A stretch of DNA of 60,710 nt, taken from the NCBI GenBank assembly GCA_020426625.1, contig JAGQPR010000003.1, positions 1 to 60,710 of the forward strand, in the 5' to 3' direction. Position numbers and translations under genes: made by a program. The notes beneath the pieces were generated by a model. That model was not told the origin of the DNA and searched no databases. It saw nothing but the letters and a program-made list of their open reading frames with translations. This document shows, in pieces, positions 18,455 through 33,400 of the stretch (within the stretch, counting starts at the first letter, position 1; the number at the start of each line of letters is the position of its first letter). This stretch comes from Planctomycetales bacterium. Lineage in GTDB: Bacteria; Planctomycetota; Planctomycetia; Pirellulales; Pirellulaceae.

Positions 18455-21400
18455 CTATTTTCTCTTGGGGCCGATCCCCGAGAAATAGAAGTCGACACTT
18501 TCTGCACTTGCAGCGGTTTCCAGACCACTTTGCGAGCAGCTTAACAGTTCGATGAGATCGTCCTCGTCGTCTTCTTGGCTCCCGTCCGCTTGGCTGTCGA
18601 TCGGTTCGCCACTACCGGCGTCAACCGTTTGATCGACAATGGCTGAAGCGCGAATAGAGGCCAGTTCCTGCTGAATCTCTTCGACCACTTGAGCTCCCAC
18701 CGTTTCAATCACTTGCTGCGGAGTGACCATCATGGCGTAAGCTGACCAATCGGCGGTCGACAACTCGCCTTCCGCTCCGCCGCCCGCCGCGGCCGCATTC
18801 AAGAAATTGATTACCAGCAGCACATCTGATGGCGTTATGAACTCATCGCCGTTGGGATCCAGAAACGGAGCAGGCTCGATGCCTGAATTCGGAAGGAAAG
18901 GTTCGCGATCGCCGTTGAGGTAATTGACCAAGATCAATGCGTCGATGGGCGAAATCGACCCATCGCCGTTGACGTCCAAATTGGCTTGCGGATTCTGCCA
19001 CCTGCTATTCAGCACGCGTACGGTAACATTGGCCACATTCGAAGCCGTGCCGGTATTGTCACTAATACTGTAGGAGAAATTCGCCTGTCCCGTAAAGTCA
19101 GTATTTGGCGTAAAGCGGACAAGACCGTTGCCGACAACTTGGACGGTTCCATTGGTTGGTTGCTGCTGAATAACAACGGTGGCTCGATCGATTGAGCCAT
19201 CTGAGTCGGTATCATTGGCGGCAACATCAATGTCTACGGGTGTGTTCTTGAACGTACTGGCATTGTCGCCATTCGCTACCGGAGCAGTGTTTACACTGAT
19301 CGTTACGATGGCTTCGTTCGAGACACGTCCCTCGCTGTCGCGAACTGTATAGCGGAATGTATCGTTGCCACGGAAGCCCGAGTCGGGCGTGTAGCGAATT
19401 ACGCCAACGGCACTAACCTGGACAGAACCAAATGCAGGGCTAGAGGTTACTGAAATAGTGCGATTGTCAATCGTCGAATCAACGTCGGTGTCATTAGCGA
19501 GAACAGCCAGATCCAACGATCTTCCTGCTCCAACCGCGAACTGGTCATCAACAGCAACAGGCGCGTCATTGATTCCATCCACACGAATAGTAACGGTGGC
19601 CGGTTGGCTCGCCGTACCAGACGAATCTTGAATGCGATACACAAAGCGATCAAACACACTTTGACCGTCCTGCAATTGCTGGAACGAAGCCAAAGACTGA
19701 GCGTCATAGACCACCGAGCCATCGGCATTCAAAGTAACATTGACTCCGGAATCCGACACGATGTTTCCTGCAATCGCCGATATAGAGTCTGCAGGGAAAT
19801 CCACGTCCGAGTCGTTGGCTAGCAGGCCATTGGCCGGAATCGTTAGCACGCTGTCTTCGTTGGTTGTATAGCTATCGTCGACCGCAGTTGGTGCGTCGTT
19901 GGCGGGCGTGATTGTTATGGTGAAAGTTTGGGTCGTTGACCGGTTCACGTTGGGAGCAGTGCTGGCACCGCGGTCCACAAGCGTGACTTGAACAACGGCC
20001 GCACCAAAAGCGTTTGCTTGTGGAGTGAAAGTGAGGTTGCCAGCGCTATCGACAGCTGGCGCAATCGTGAACAATTCTGGACGATCCACAACCAAGCTAA
20101 AATCAAAGCCCTGGGTAGATTCATCTACGGCCGTCTGAGGATTGTTCAATAAACCCGCTGCGGCAGCGATGTTGGTCGCCCACGGCGAAGACTGGGCTCC
20201 ACTGTCCTCGGCAACCGTTACGTCTCCGCCAGGCGTAAACACTGGAGCGTCGTTAACCGGGCTGACGGTAATTGTAAATGTCTGCGTGGCTGAGGCGTTA
20301 ATATTAGGGGCATCTGCTGAGCCGTCGTCGATCGCTCGAACGGTTACCAGCGATGTGCCATTTGCATCCAATGCAGGCGTGTAACTCAACGTGCCGTCGC
20401 TGGCAATCGATGGTTGAACAACAAAGAGCCCGGGGTTCAACGCAACCGCCTCGAACGAAACCGTCTGGTTGGCCAATTCGTCTGTGGCTGAAGCCGGACC
20501 AGCCATGATGCCGGTTACCCAATTGGAAACTGTCACGCTTCCGGAATCCTCAGCAGAAACTTGATCGGCGCCCCTCGTAAACTGCGGTGCGTCGTTGATT
20601 GCCGCAAGATTGACCGTGATGGTTCCTGTTCCGCTTCGCTGCGGCGAACCGTTGTCCGTAACTACGTATTGAATGAAATCGATGCCGGACAAGTTGACCG
20701 GAGGTCGATACGTCATCGAAGTGATTTTCGATGGATCCGATGCATCGCCGAATACGGGCGTGACGGTTCCACCTCGCGACGAGGAACTGCCGATTTGAGT
20801 AATTCGCAGCGTCTGGCCATCTTCATCCGGCGTTGGGCCGGGGATGTCACCGACAAGCACATCGCCCGACTGAATCACCAATTCGTTGTCCTCGAGCCCA
20901 GCAATGGTAAAGGCATCCGCGGTTGGGGCGTCGTTCACTGGTGCCACATCGATCGTCAGCGTCTTGATAGCGGACATGTTAGCATTCGGAGCTGGCGATG
21001 ACGCGCCGTTGTCTGTCAACTGTACGGTCACTCTCAAATCCGCATTCAAGCTGTTCGCATTTGCGGCTGTTTCGAACGTCAATGTTCCATCCACGCCCAT
21101 CGCTGGCTGGACAGCAAAGGACGATGGCTCCAACGCAACGACGGTGAAACTGACCAGTTGGTTGCCTTCGCTTCCCGCTGGGCCACGCTGGATGTTAGTT
21201 GCAAGGCGTTGCAAAGTCACAGACCCAGCATCTTCGTTGACCGTAACCGTTGTGGGCAAATCAAATGATGGAGCGTCGTTGACTTCCGTCACGGTAATTG
21301 TAAACGTCTTGAGCGTAGTGGCATTTGCGTCTCCATTGCCGGTTTCCGGGCCAGGCCCACTATCCATCAATTGCATGATTACCACCGACCGTCCGCTGCG

Positions 21401-24400
21401 CTCGGGTGCAGTCGAAAACACAAGGTCTCCGCTTGGTGTAATCGTCGGCTGTAAATCAAACAAGCCAGGATTGGAATTGGAAATGACCGTAAGCGTAGCG
21501 ACTTGGTTCGCAATTTCATCCGTAGCGGTGGCTGGTCCAACTGCATAAGCCGTCGCGAATCCAGTGAAGACCGTTGGCTCCTGGCCAGTGATGGCTTCAT
21601 TATCTTCGAACACCGTGACTTCTTGAGTCGGTATTTCCAACAATGGGATGTCATTTACAGCCGTGAGATGGATCGTCAGCGTACTAGTGCTTTCCAATGG
21701 CATCGCATCCGCGCCAGCAGGACCACTATCGCGAATCGTCAGCTCAATCAAGACGGGGCCAGAGATCGTATCGTTGTAATCAGCTGGGGCCACAAAGGTC
21801 AATTCGTTGTTCGCCAAGGTGATCGACCCACCCAGTCCAACGGGATTGATCATCACCGCACTGATGATATCCAGCGTCTGCCCCAATTCGTTAGTCTCCG
21901 ATGGAGCTCCTGGGGTACCCTTGGAGTCGTTGGCCAAGAATTCGTCTATCGATTTGACGAACCCTTCGTCTTCCAGCAACGTGAGTGTGTCATCTACAGC
22001 AGTCGGGCGATCGTTGACAGGTTCGACAGTGATCGTCACCGTCGCTGACTGGGCGCTCTGCAAACGATCCGTCCGCACATCGTACTGGAACGTATCGGTG
22101 CCAAAGAAGTCCAGACGCGGCGTGTAGTTAAAGGAGCCATCTGCCAGCAAAGTGACCGTACCATTAGCTGGCGCTACGGTCGGTTGGATACCAGGTGTGT
22201 TACTGTCCGCGTCCACAACTGTAAGAGGCAGACTGCCAACTATGGTATCGTTAGCCAGTAATCCCGGGCCAGTTACCACTAGAGTTTCATCCTCGAGCAC
22301 TGTGTAAGTATCATCGGCAGCACTTGGCGGCGTGCCACCGACGACCTCGACAACATGATCTTCGACTTCACCGCCAATCGCCAAACCACCGAGAAGCAAA
22401 TTCCCAGTTGCACTCACACGGAAGCGGCTAGACGTAAAACCGATAGCAGCCGTGGACGGCGTCGCAACCATGATGACGTTGTCACCAGGCTGCACCAGTT
22501 GATTTGCCACAACGCGTTCGCCCGCATCGGAAAAATCGCCATCAGCATTCCAGTCAAACCATACATCCAGGATACCAGTACCCGTAGAAGTTACCGTTAC
22601 TGGAACGGGTGCTGATTGCGCGTTGAACAGTCCCCCGAAAGTGACTCCATCTTCGTCATCTCCCAGCACGGAAATTGTCGTTCCATTGACAGTTACCGGA
22701 GCTACATTGAACGCGTTTGCAGCAACACGAGCATTCATGGCATCCGCAAACGCCACTGCAATGTCGGCTGGGGTTGCAGTGGTGAGATCCACGTTGACCA
22801 ATACGTTAGGGCTTTCGACGAGCGGTGCCACACCGCCGCTGATGTCGTTCAGCTCGAAACGCACGGTGCGGTTGTCGCCATCGAGAATCTCAATGTACTG
22901 CCCGTCAGCAAATCCGCTGCTCGGCAGGACCAAGTCGAAGGAGCCCACAACCGACCTGACCAAGCTTGGCGCTGCAGAGTTGTCAAACATGTGGCGTCGC
23001 GTTCCGCCCAAATCGACGGTCGCTCCAACGGCTACAGCCGAGATCTCGTCCAACTCGCCGCGTAACAGCGCGCCATTGGCCGCATCGCGGATCGCAGCAG
23101 CTACATCGGCTGCCGTTGTCGCTGCCGAGATATCGATCGAGGCAACAGAAGTGCTGCTGAGCGTACCATCGGTATCGAATTCAAACGTAACCGATTTACC
23201 GAACACGTCCTGAACAATCAACTGCTGCCCGTCGAGAGCCGCAGAAGGAACTGGTGCGACGAAAACCCCTGGGCCAGCATTGCCAATGGTAAGTCCGGGT
23301 ATGGTAGATCCCAGGAAGGCGGACTCGTTGTCATCCGCCCGTGAAGCCGCACTTGGCTGCCCATTTGGATCTCCGTCGACAATCTGTCCCAGAGCTAGAC
23401 TCGGTGCGTCCACCGGCAATATTGCGTGCCTAGCACCGTTATCAGATTGCAAAGTCGTTGAATTGGCTCCAGAGGCATCGCCATAGTCCAGCTGAACCTC
23501 GGGCATCACGATCGTGAATTGAGTCAAGCTAGAAATGCGATTGGCTTGCAACGGATTGCCCGCAATGTCCGCTATGGCTCCGACATTTATCGCCGCCAAG
23601 CCGGTTACCGCATCGGCACCGTGCACCATCAACGTACCGTCTCCCAACAGGTAAGCAAAGATGTTCGGATCGGCCTGATTGAGTGCTGCCACCAACAGCG
23701 AAGCCATTTGATATTCGCTGTATGTGGTGTCCAGAGGAATTGGAATCGAACCCGTGGCCACATTTCCGTCGCTGTCGTATTCGAACGTCAAAGTGTTTCC
23801 ACCAACATCCACGGTAAACGATTGGCTATCGGACAGAAATTGTCCCGAAGCAGACGAAATCCGGATCCCCGCTTGATTGTTCAAGGTAATTTCGTAGACA
23901 CTGTCGCTACGCCAAATTCCAGATAGCGGAGTAAGTCGCAATAAACGACTGGCCGGGCTGTAGCCAAATACATAGTCGATTCCGGGCTGCAGTAGGCGAC
24001 CATTCTGGGTGATTGCGACGGAATTGACGGTCACCGTGCTGGCATCAGGGCCGGTTCCTTGCGGCTCAACCAAGAGAATGGAGAATGAATCCAGCGTGCC
24101 ACTGGCCAAGCGAATGAAGGTGTTGAACCGGTCGACGTCGAGATTATCCGGGTCGTTGTCAATTGGCTGCTGAATCACGGCCAACGGTCCAAAGAAGTCG
24201 GAACGGTCAAACGCTCCACGATCCTTGAACGGGTTTCCACCGGTACCATTGGGGTTACTAATGACGGGATCATCCACACGCAGCTGACCAGTGATGTCGG
24301 CGTCGGGTGCCAGGATTGGACTGACGGCGATGCCCATTGGAGAGCGAACCGTAGTCATCGCTTGGCGGTCATTCTGAGTGTCGATAGAACTATCAATGAC

Positions 24401-27400
24401 ACGCGAGCCAGCGGCAGGATAGTAATTCTGTCCCGCCGCATTTACGAACAATGGTTCGGCGGGACCGAGCGTTTGGGCATCCGTACCGACTGTGCCGTTA
24501 TTCCCGTTGTTTTGGAAGGTCGTCGCACCGACTACCGTGGTGCTACTGGTCGCATCAACTGCAATGCCGGTAGCGAACGAGGAAACAATGTTATTCAGCA
24601 GGGTCGGACTGGCATTGTCGGTGACATTGATACCGATGCCCAGTCCGTTCAATCCAACTACCGTGTTGTTCACGATTCGGCCAAAGGGCGTGGGAGCTTC
24701 AGGAGTCGTCGTGGAGCGGGTGTCACCACTGAACAAGATGCCGCCCATGGCATTGGCGTACAGCAAGTTGTTGATCACTACCGGCCCCGGAATCAAGTCT
24801 TGCTGATTGAATTGAACTAGATTACGCACCGAACCCGGGTGGGGTAGTGCACCAGCTAGAGGAATCAAGCCGTTGTTTACCCGAGCTCCGGCATCGATCA
24901 CAATGCCCACGTTTGAAGAATTGCGAACGATATTGCTGTGTACAACTACCTGTCCTTGGACACGCCGACGATTCGAATCGCCTGTTTCCGTTGGACGGAA
25001 CGTATCAACTGCGTGCAACACGAAGCCAGGTTGAGGAGTACCGGCCAAGGTTGTTTGTCTCGTTCCTCCAAAGTTGTTTGACCCTTGGTTGTCTGCTGCC
25101 ACGCTGCCATGGATGTTGACAATCTCCGAACCCGTTGGCAACCCGAGATTGAAGCTGCCAGTCACGGTGCCATCGCTCAAACCAGCTACCAAGTCCAAAG
25201 ACGCACGTGACTGAGGGCTGTTGATTGCATCCCGCAAGCGGATTGCCATTTGTTGTGGCGTATCGGTGGAATTGAATGGGATGCGAATGTTACCCTGCGC
25301 AACCCCGACGTTGGGGCCCGCCACTATACTTAAGTCGTCGTATTCGTAAGTTACTGTGTCGATTCCATCGCTTAGCTGGAAAGTCTGGCCGTCAGCGATT
25401 TGGGCCCCACTATCGGCAACAATCGAAACTTGTTGAGCCAACCGATCGTTGGTATCAAACGAGAACGCGAGGCCCAATGAGGGGAAATTGTTTCCACCGA
25501 TACCGTAGGTCGCACCGCGACGAATTTCGATTTGATAAGTGCCTGTTTCGATCTCGTCGTAACCAGGTGCTGGCTCGTGGTGTGGGTTGACGACGAAGGT
25601 TTCATCGGTGGGTGTGTCGTTGTTCTGGTACGTAACCATTTCACCGCGTTCGGCAAAACCCACGATAATATCGTCTATATAGACACCTTCGAAGCGGTTG
25701 TTCTGTCCCCTTTCCGCTCCGCGGCCGACGACCGTCGTGGTTCCGCTGATCCTCTCGCCGTACTCATCGCCCTGAAGTGAAACAGAGGATCCTAGCGGCC
25801 CAGCGTCTACGATCGTATGGTTGTAAAGGAATATCGACTGCTGATTGAAGCGGACGACGCTGATGTTGTTCTCTTGTCCAGGAACGTTGAACGTCCTGGC
25901 GATAGAAACTCGGATCGCATCGCGAACTTCGTCTGCCGTCATCGCATTGCTGATCAGCACGGCTTCCCTACCTGGAACAACCCCTGGTACGTCGGATACA
26001 AAGCTGCCCGGCAGCGTCGGATCGATGACAGGAAACGGATTGACTGCATCGAGAACTGCCACGCGACTGGGCACCAGCGGATCGATTGCGGCGCTCAGAC
26101 CTCGTGCCTGCAACTTAGCCAGAAGCCTGGCTGCGATGGTTGCTCCGGATTCCGTAGAATCAAACTGAATGTTGTCTCCAGTATTGTCGGTGGCGAAGGT
26201 GTAGGTCACGCCTTCCACTTCGAAAGTCTGTCCGGCAGTCAACGAGCCACCAGATGGGATCTGCAAAACCAATCCCAAGTCGAATTCGAACGTCGTATTG
26301 TCAATCTGGAATGTCTGCCCTGCACGCAGTTTATCCCCCGCGATCGCTACCAATTCAACGCCACCAGTTCCACCTACATCAAAGGAACCAGCAGTGCTGA
26401 AGTCAAAGCGGATTCGCACGCTTTCGTTGCCAGCCCAGCGACTCAAGTCAACGCGAGCCTGCCGCCAGCTGTCCGGCGCTCCATTGACGCCTGCATCGAA
26501 TAGTTCAGAAACTTGTCGCGAAATAGCGTTCAGCGGATCAACTTCAAACGGATAGTCCAGCTCGTCGCGTTGTCCAACATTTCGCGTCGCGTCATAGTCT
26601 GAATTGTTCGTACCTACCAACTGCCAATCCCCATCGTCTCCAGCGATGAAGACTCGCAAGGCATCCTTCATAAACGCGTTGTTTGTAGGATTGTTGGCGT
26701 TGGAATCTTCCGTCTGCAAATAGTAGTTGAAGTACAGCATCGGCTTGTCGCCAGCGCTGTAGTTGGACAAGTCAAGGGTATTGCTAACGATCGAACCCTT
26801 GGCACCACCGGTAAAATCATAAGTATCGTAGATCAGCGGGTCGTAACCTGGGAAATTGGCCCCTGGGTCGTTGACGCCCGTCCAATTACCAACTTGGCGC
26901 TGCGGATCTTGCGGGTTTTCAAAGCCGAAGTAAAGGCTGTTTCCGCCTTGTTGCTGGGTCCGGCGGCTGCCGTCAAAAGAAACGTTTACGCCATGACCAT
27001 CATCGTTGTTGCGATTGTTCGCTGTCGTGTGCCACAGGTTTACATCCAAATTGGCAAACGAAAGTCCGCTTGGGTTCGTAGCCGCTGTCTGAACGAACCA
27101 TGCCCCGTCTTCGAAGATTGGCGCAGGTCTGCCCTGAGTATCAAACGCATACAGAATGCCCGAGGAATCTATGCCAAACAGAATATTGGTAAACGCGCCA
27201 CCTTCGACGTTTCTTGGGCCAGAGGTAAGGCCGACAAAATTGACTCGCTGTCTGGTGTTGGTGTTGTAAATCGTGTCAATGAAGTCGCCGTTGTTGTTGG
27301 TGCTATTTGGGTTGAATGTAGTTCCACCAACACGGAACAGGTCACCATTCTCGCTGACGGCGAACATGGTATTGCCCGCGAACCCAATTCCCTCAAGATA

Positions 27401-30400
27401 GCCGTAAACCGGCGCTGAAAGCTGGGCATTCTTAGACGGAGAATCGCCCCGATCGTCAGTTTGGTTTTGCACAAAGGCGGAGGAGTTCGGCAACCAAATT
27501 CGACCATCAGCCATTCTCAGAGCATTGGGTTCAATAGTGAGAATGGCATTGAACAACGTGTTGTTCAGAACATTGGCTGAATCGGTGAACTGGAATGGCA
27601 GAAGAATATCGGCGCCAGCACCCGACGTATTACTGGTAATCGAAGTAATGTTCGCGAAGTTGGCGGCGGTGGCACCTGTGAGAATCAGTCGCGTACCGAT
27701 GCTGGATGCAGTGATGCCCATTTTGGCACCGTTGATGGCCGCGATCAATTCGTCCATCGCACCAGGAGTCGATGGGTTCGGCGGGAACAAGAATTGATCC
27801 AGGTTGATATAGAACTCTTCGATCGGCACCAAAACATTATCGGTATCAGGCGCCTCCGCAGTGCCATACTCCGGACTGCCAGCCAGTGGGTTGACTACTG
27901 TCGCAGTGTTTGCTGCAAAGCTGACATTGGTATCGCCAAACAACTGTATTGAATCAGCTCCAGCTTGGAGAACCGATTGCACATCCCAGTTTCCGGCCAG
28001 AGCCGCCAATACCGCCGGGCTCGGCAGATTGATCGTGTTATGAATCTTCAGCGTCAGGTCCGCTCGCGTGTCCGCCGCTGTAAAGCTAATGGGCTGATTG
28101 CCTGGCGTAATCGAGCTATTGGAATCGAATTCAAAGGTGATTGTGTCGCCACTACCATCGGTAATCGTGAACGTGGCCCCGTCGTAGCTTTGGCCCACTC
28201 CCGGCATTGGAAACACATTGGTCAGCCGCGTTACTTGCAGCGGGCTTACGATCTTTTGCGTGGCAAGTGGGTTGGTGACCGCAGCCCCCAAGGCCAAGAC
28301 AACGGTATCCACGTCGGTTAGCTGCATGCGATCGGTGCCTGGCACCAGCACTGCCTTGCCTTCCCAATTGCCCGCCAAAGCACCCACAGCGGCTGGCGGC
28401 GGATTATTGATGATGGCGGCAATGGCGGCAGTCAAACCAACCTTGGTGACTGTGACAGGATTATAGACCAACGCCACATTCCCAGGAGACACCGAATTGT
28501 TCGAGTCGAACTCAAACGTCAACGTATCGCCAGATCGATCGGTAATCGTGAATGTCGCTCCGTCGTAGTCTGTTGGATTGCCCGCGAAGGTGTTCGTTAA
28601 GGTATGCTCAAACTGTTGCGGGGCCAAAGTGAATGCCTGATCATTCCGCAGTCTAACTTGGTTGGGCACACCGACGGCACTGGCATCAACGTCCCAATTT
28701 GCTCCGGCGATTACAGCCGCAATCTTGCCTGTCAGACTCTCACGCGTGTCGGTTGCACTGATGGTGATCGGCGTGTGCCCAACTCCGCCAGTCGTACCAA
28801 CCACTCCGTCAGTATCAAACTCGAAACGCATCTGCGTTCCTGTTTGATTTGCTACGGTGAAAACTGCACCATCGTAGGTTTCGCTGGCGGGCAAGGTGCC
28901 GAATAGGTTCGTGGCTAGGCGCTGAGTGTCCGTCGAGCTCTTCTTATATTCGGCCGTGCCGCTGACTGGATTAACCACAGTGGCGGTACTGGCTGTGATG
29001 ACAACCAGCGCGTCACCGAACAACTCGAGCTCATCGGTCGCAGTCTGGGACGCTTGCACATCCCAGCTACCAACCAACGAAGTCAGTATCGCGGGCGAAG
29101 GCGCAGTGATCGCATTGACGATTGCCTGAGTTAGCACATTTGCGGTAACCGTCGCTGGGTTGTAGGCGATCGGCTGGTTGCCGACAGCAACGATACCATC
29201 GGCATCAAATTCAAAGCGAATCGCATCCCCGTCGAGATCAGTAATCGCAAACGTCGCACCGTCATACGATTGTCCTGGTAAGAGTCCCGGCAAAGTGTTC
29301 GTAAGGCGGCTGATCTGTAGCGGGTTAGGTGCTTGTGAATCCAGCACAAAAGCTGAATCTCCTATCAAGCGAATTTCGTCCGTTGCGGCGCTCAGGAATG
29401 CCCGAGCCGTCCAGGCGGCGGCACCGCCAGGAGCAACTGACGCTGACGGCGGATTGTTGATTGCAGCAACCGTCAATTGGCTGATCGTCGCCCTAGTATT
29501 GGAAGTGATATCGATGGGTACGTGGTTCACACCATTGGTTGCACCCACGGTACCTTCAGAATCGTATTCGAAGACAGCAGTGTCACCACTCTCGTCGACA
29601 ATTGTAAAGATTGCGCCGTCATATGCAGCACCCGGAGGATCAGCATACCGATTGACTGCAAATCGCCCAGAATCATTGACTGAATTCGTACCGGCATACT
29701 CGGCAGTACCCAACAATGGACTGACTGCCGTGCTGTAAGTCACGAAGGAATCACCCAAAAGTCGCAGCGTATTTCCGCCTGCTGGCAAAATCGATTGGAC
29801 GTCCCAGGCACCAGCTAAGTTGTTCAATATGGCGGCTGGCGGATTGTTGATGGCTGCGTTGATAGCTTGCGAGAAGAATTGCTGCGTCCAAGCCGTCTGA
29901 AACACAATCGGCGCATTGCCAGGAGTAACTGACCCGTTCACATCAAATTCAAAAGTAATCCTGTCACCGTCTTGATCGGTGATCGAGAAAGTCGCGCCGT
30001 CAAAGATTGCTGATGGAGCAGACTGATTGTCAATCGTGGTAATTGTCAACGGATTGGGAGCCGCGCCTGTCTCAGGAGCGAGCACTACGGAGTAGTCACC
30101 CGTGAGCGAGATACGGTCAGTGCCAGGCAGCAGAAATGCCTGTACCGTCCACGGTAGCGTAGACTGGTTTCCTGCCGCATCCAAAATGTTCGCAGCGGTA
30201 GGGTTGTTGATCGCAGCAATGATCGCCTGCGTTACTTGCGCACGAGTCGCATTGGCTTGATCATATACGATTCGCTCGTTGGGAGCGGCCGCATTGTTGT
30301 CTGGGTCAAACTCGAATGTAACGCGATTGCCATTCAGGTCAACGATTGAGAACGTCGATGTGTTGTAACTAGGCGGATTGGCCTGTGTTACATAGTTGTT

Positions 30401-33400
30401 CACCAAAACTCGGCCAGTGTCGATTTCGAATGTCCGCGTGTTGGCCCCCGCAGTCAACGTGAACGTTTCACCATCCTGGAAGAGATTGGTCGGAACCGGC
30501 GGGAAACTGTTGATCTGCGATTGAGGCGAGGTGTTGGCAATCAGCGTGCCGGACAGCACGCTAGCTTGCCACTGCAGCACGACGTCACCCGATGGTGTTC
30601 GCACTGTGACTCGGTCACCGTCCAGCAAACTGGGGGCGCCTGTGGGCGAAGCGGCGTCCATGATGATGGTCTGATAGGTTGCGTTCTGCGCCGTATCGCG
30701 AGATGTGTCCACGTATCCGCGTTCGCGAATCGTCGTGCCAGCTCCCTGTAGGAAACCAGGATCAACGCGATCGACCTGCGGTGCGCTGACAGCAGCCAAT
30801 GACGTTGGATCCAGTTTGTAAATGTAGTTGCGAGAGTCACGGTTGCCAGCGTTGGATACCCAAGTTGTCGAGCCATCGCCGCGAGAACCAGCGGCATACA
30901 AGAATTGAGTATTCCCAATCTGCGGATAAGAAAGTCCGCGGAATTCCATGCCAACACCCTGTCGCTGCGCGTTGGTGCCGGGCGTCAAGGCTACTGCTGC
31001 AGCAGGGGGATTGACAGTGCGGTCGAGCTCATAAGTCACAATGCCGGAACCAGTTGTGACGGCTGCGGTCGCGCCATCACCTGCGACGTCGATATCCAGG
31101 ATGCCACCGCTGTTGGCATCGTTGATAACGCCCGTTTGAGGTGAGCGCGCTCCATGCAATGTTCCGTCGCCGCGAATCGCTGCATCTTCTACATATGGAA
31201 ACCTACTAACTAACGAGGTTTGCACCCCAGTAATCGGACTGACCGTGATCAACTCGCTGGTGTCAACTGCCGTTCCAGCCCGCTGAGTAATCAGCAGCGG
31301 AATATCGGCCAACGTGTAAGGAACCTGACTGGCTGTTCCAGCAAAACCGACTTGCACTGGCCCCGTGGCCGTCGTGACACTGCCTCCAAAACGATCTTCT
31401 ATCAGCCGCGTCACGCTGTTGATCGGTTCGATTCGAGTTAGCGGGTTTCCGCCAGCATCCGCAGCATAGAGTTGAGCAATGTAGTTCGAAATCAATTCGT
31501 TGGAGGTAATAGCCAAGAAATATGTACCACTTGGCAGCGCCGTCGAACCGATGAACGCGTCCAACAAGCCAGCCGAGCCGCGAGAAAGGTCGTCCGCATC
31601 ACTGCCGTTGAGTGGAGCGCCGAAGTCATCGGCGATATTTGAATCGGTTCCGAAATTCACCAGGCGAATGCCAGTGTTCGTGCCTCCACCGAGACCGTTT
31701 TGATCGTCGTAGTACAACCACAAGCTAGTGTTTGCGCGACCAAAACCGTCCGCGTAATCGACATCGATCATCGCAGCCAGATGTTGTACGAGGCCATCGC
31801 TCTGCAAGGAATCGCCGTTGACCTCAAAGCGATACCAATCCACATCTCGGGTCGAATTCAAATCGCCGGCGATGGACAATGCTGCCAGGTCTGTATTCAG
31901 TAGATTTCCAAGGTCGAGCGCATTGGCAATGGTGTTGTTGTTGGTCGTCAACTCCACCGCTTCACCAACCAATGGCGAATGCGAAGGACCACCAAGAATC
32001 TCGATGCCTGACGTTGCGTAGCGAATGTCCGCAAAGCTGATGGATGAACCGGCAAATTCATCCGTCTCACGCAAACGTATTTGCAGCTGGTATTGGCCTT
32101 CCGTCTTGCCATCCCGCAGTTTTGCTGGATCTTGCAAATCGGCTGGATTTGCAGAAGCGTCCCGCGAGTCGATATTCGAGCTGCGTACGCGAATGAAATA
32201 TGTGTTCACGCTGCCAGTCGCGCCTGGCAACACGAGACGCATACCGGGATCGAGCGGGTTGGTTGAGTAGAAGTCAGCAAACGTACTGGTTAAGGACGCA
32301 GGTCCGCTACCAAAATTGCGCGGGCTGTATGGCGTCGTCTGCATCGCGTTTACTTGGCTGGTTTCGATTGCAGCTGGATCGCTGAAAAGGCTGTTAGCGC
32401 CTCCTGATTCCGCCAAGCTGTTATCGCTCTGTGCGATGATATTGCCATCGGAATCCACCAATTCCAGCACGGCGTCTAGGCTGATATTGGTACGGTCGAT
32501 ATCAAACCAAACCTGGGTACCAGCGGTACCTTGGAAACTGTAAACGTCGATATCATCTATGTTGTTGATCGTACCAACGACAGTGAAACCCAGTCGCAGA
32601 TTGTCATCACTGGCATTCTCACCGCGGGCCAGGAATCCAACGTTTTGCGCATTCCCAGGAGTGCCATTGACTCCCGCTCCAGTCGATTGAGCTGGTTCGG
32701 CCTCCGTGGTAATCACCACATTGCGGTCATTGCTGAATTCATCGATTCGCAGACTGCGCCAATCCCCTGCGTTGGGAAGCGTCGATCCACCATCGCCATT
32801 GGTGTCAACCTGTGCGCGGCCCTCGGGATCAAATCCGGAACCCACGGAATCGTCTGCGATCGAAGTCAAGACGACTGGGAATCCAGGTGATCCCACAACT
32901 TGCAGCGAGCCACCCACGCGATCGTCAATATCCAATGGCCTACCATTGCTCGTCAGTCCCGCCGCCGGTCCGAATTTGACCACCAAGCTCTCGTCAGGAC
33001 TGCTTTGGAGGCGCAGTCCACCGAATACAAACAAGTCCGGTACAACGATTTCATCAAAGACCGCGTGGACGATATCGGAATCGTCCCATACGCTCTCGGT
33101 AATAAGTGTCCCGCCGCGAATCGACAACGCATTTACCTTGTTGTCGCCGAGCGCATTGCCACTCAGAAGCGGACCTTTGTTCTCCGTGATGGCAACTCGT
33201 CTTTCGGCCAATCCAGTAACTCGGCCTTTGTCCTTGATGGCATTGCCACTGAGTGATTGTGCATCGATGCTGATCGCCGCTCCCTGGTTGTTGCGGATCA
33301 CGTTATCAACCAGCACCGGCTCGGCACCGCGTACGAAAATCGCTGCGTCCACATTGAAGCCTGCCCCGCCGCGATTTGCCGTGGCGATGCCGCCCGTTCC

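Noticed and set aside
20886..21548. Long plus-strand open frames opposite the giant genes (also 32706-33449, 40060-40863, 22623-23213, 42284-42820)
   Set aside because: They lie antisense to continuous giant frames, their products are low-complexity Ser/Pro/Arg-rich with no recognisable domain, and they follow from the codon bias of the real strand.
27850..30420. CRISPR-like or satellite DNA repeat
   Set aside because: The periodicity is 310-390 bases within an open frame, the copies diverge at DNA level, and conservation follows protein positions.
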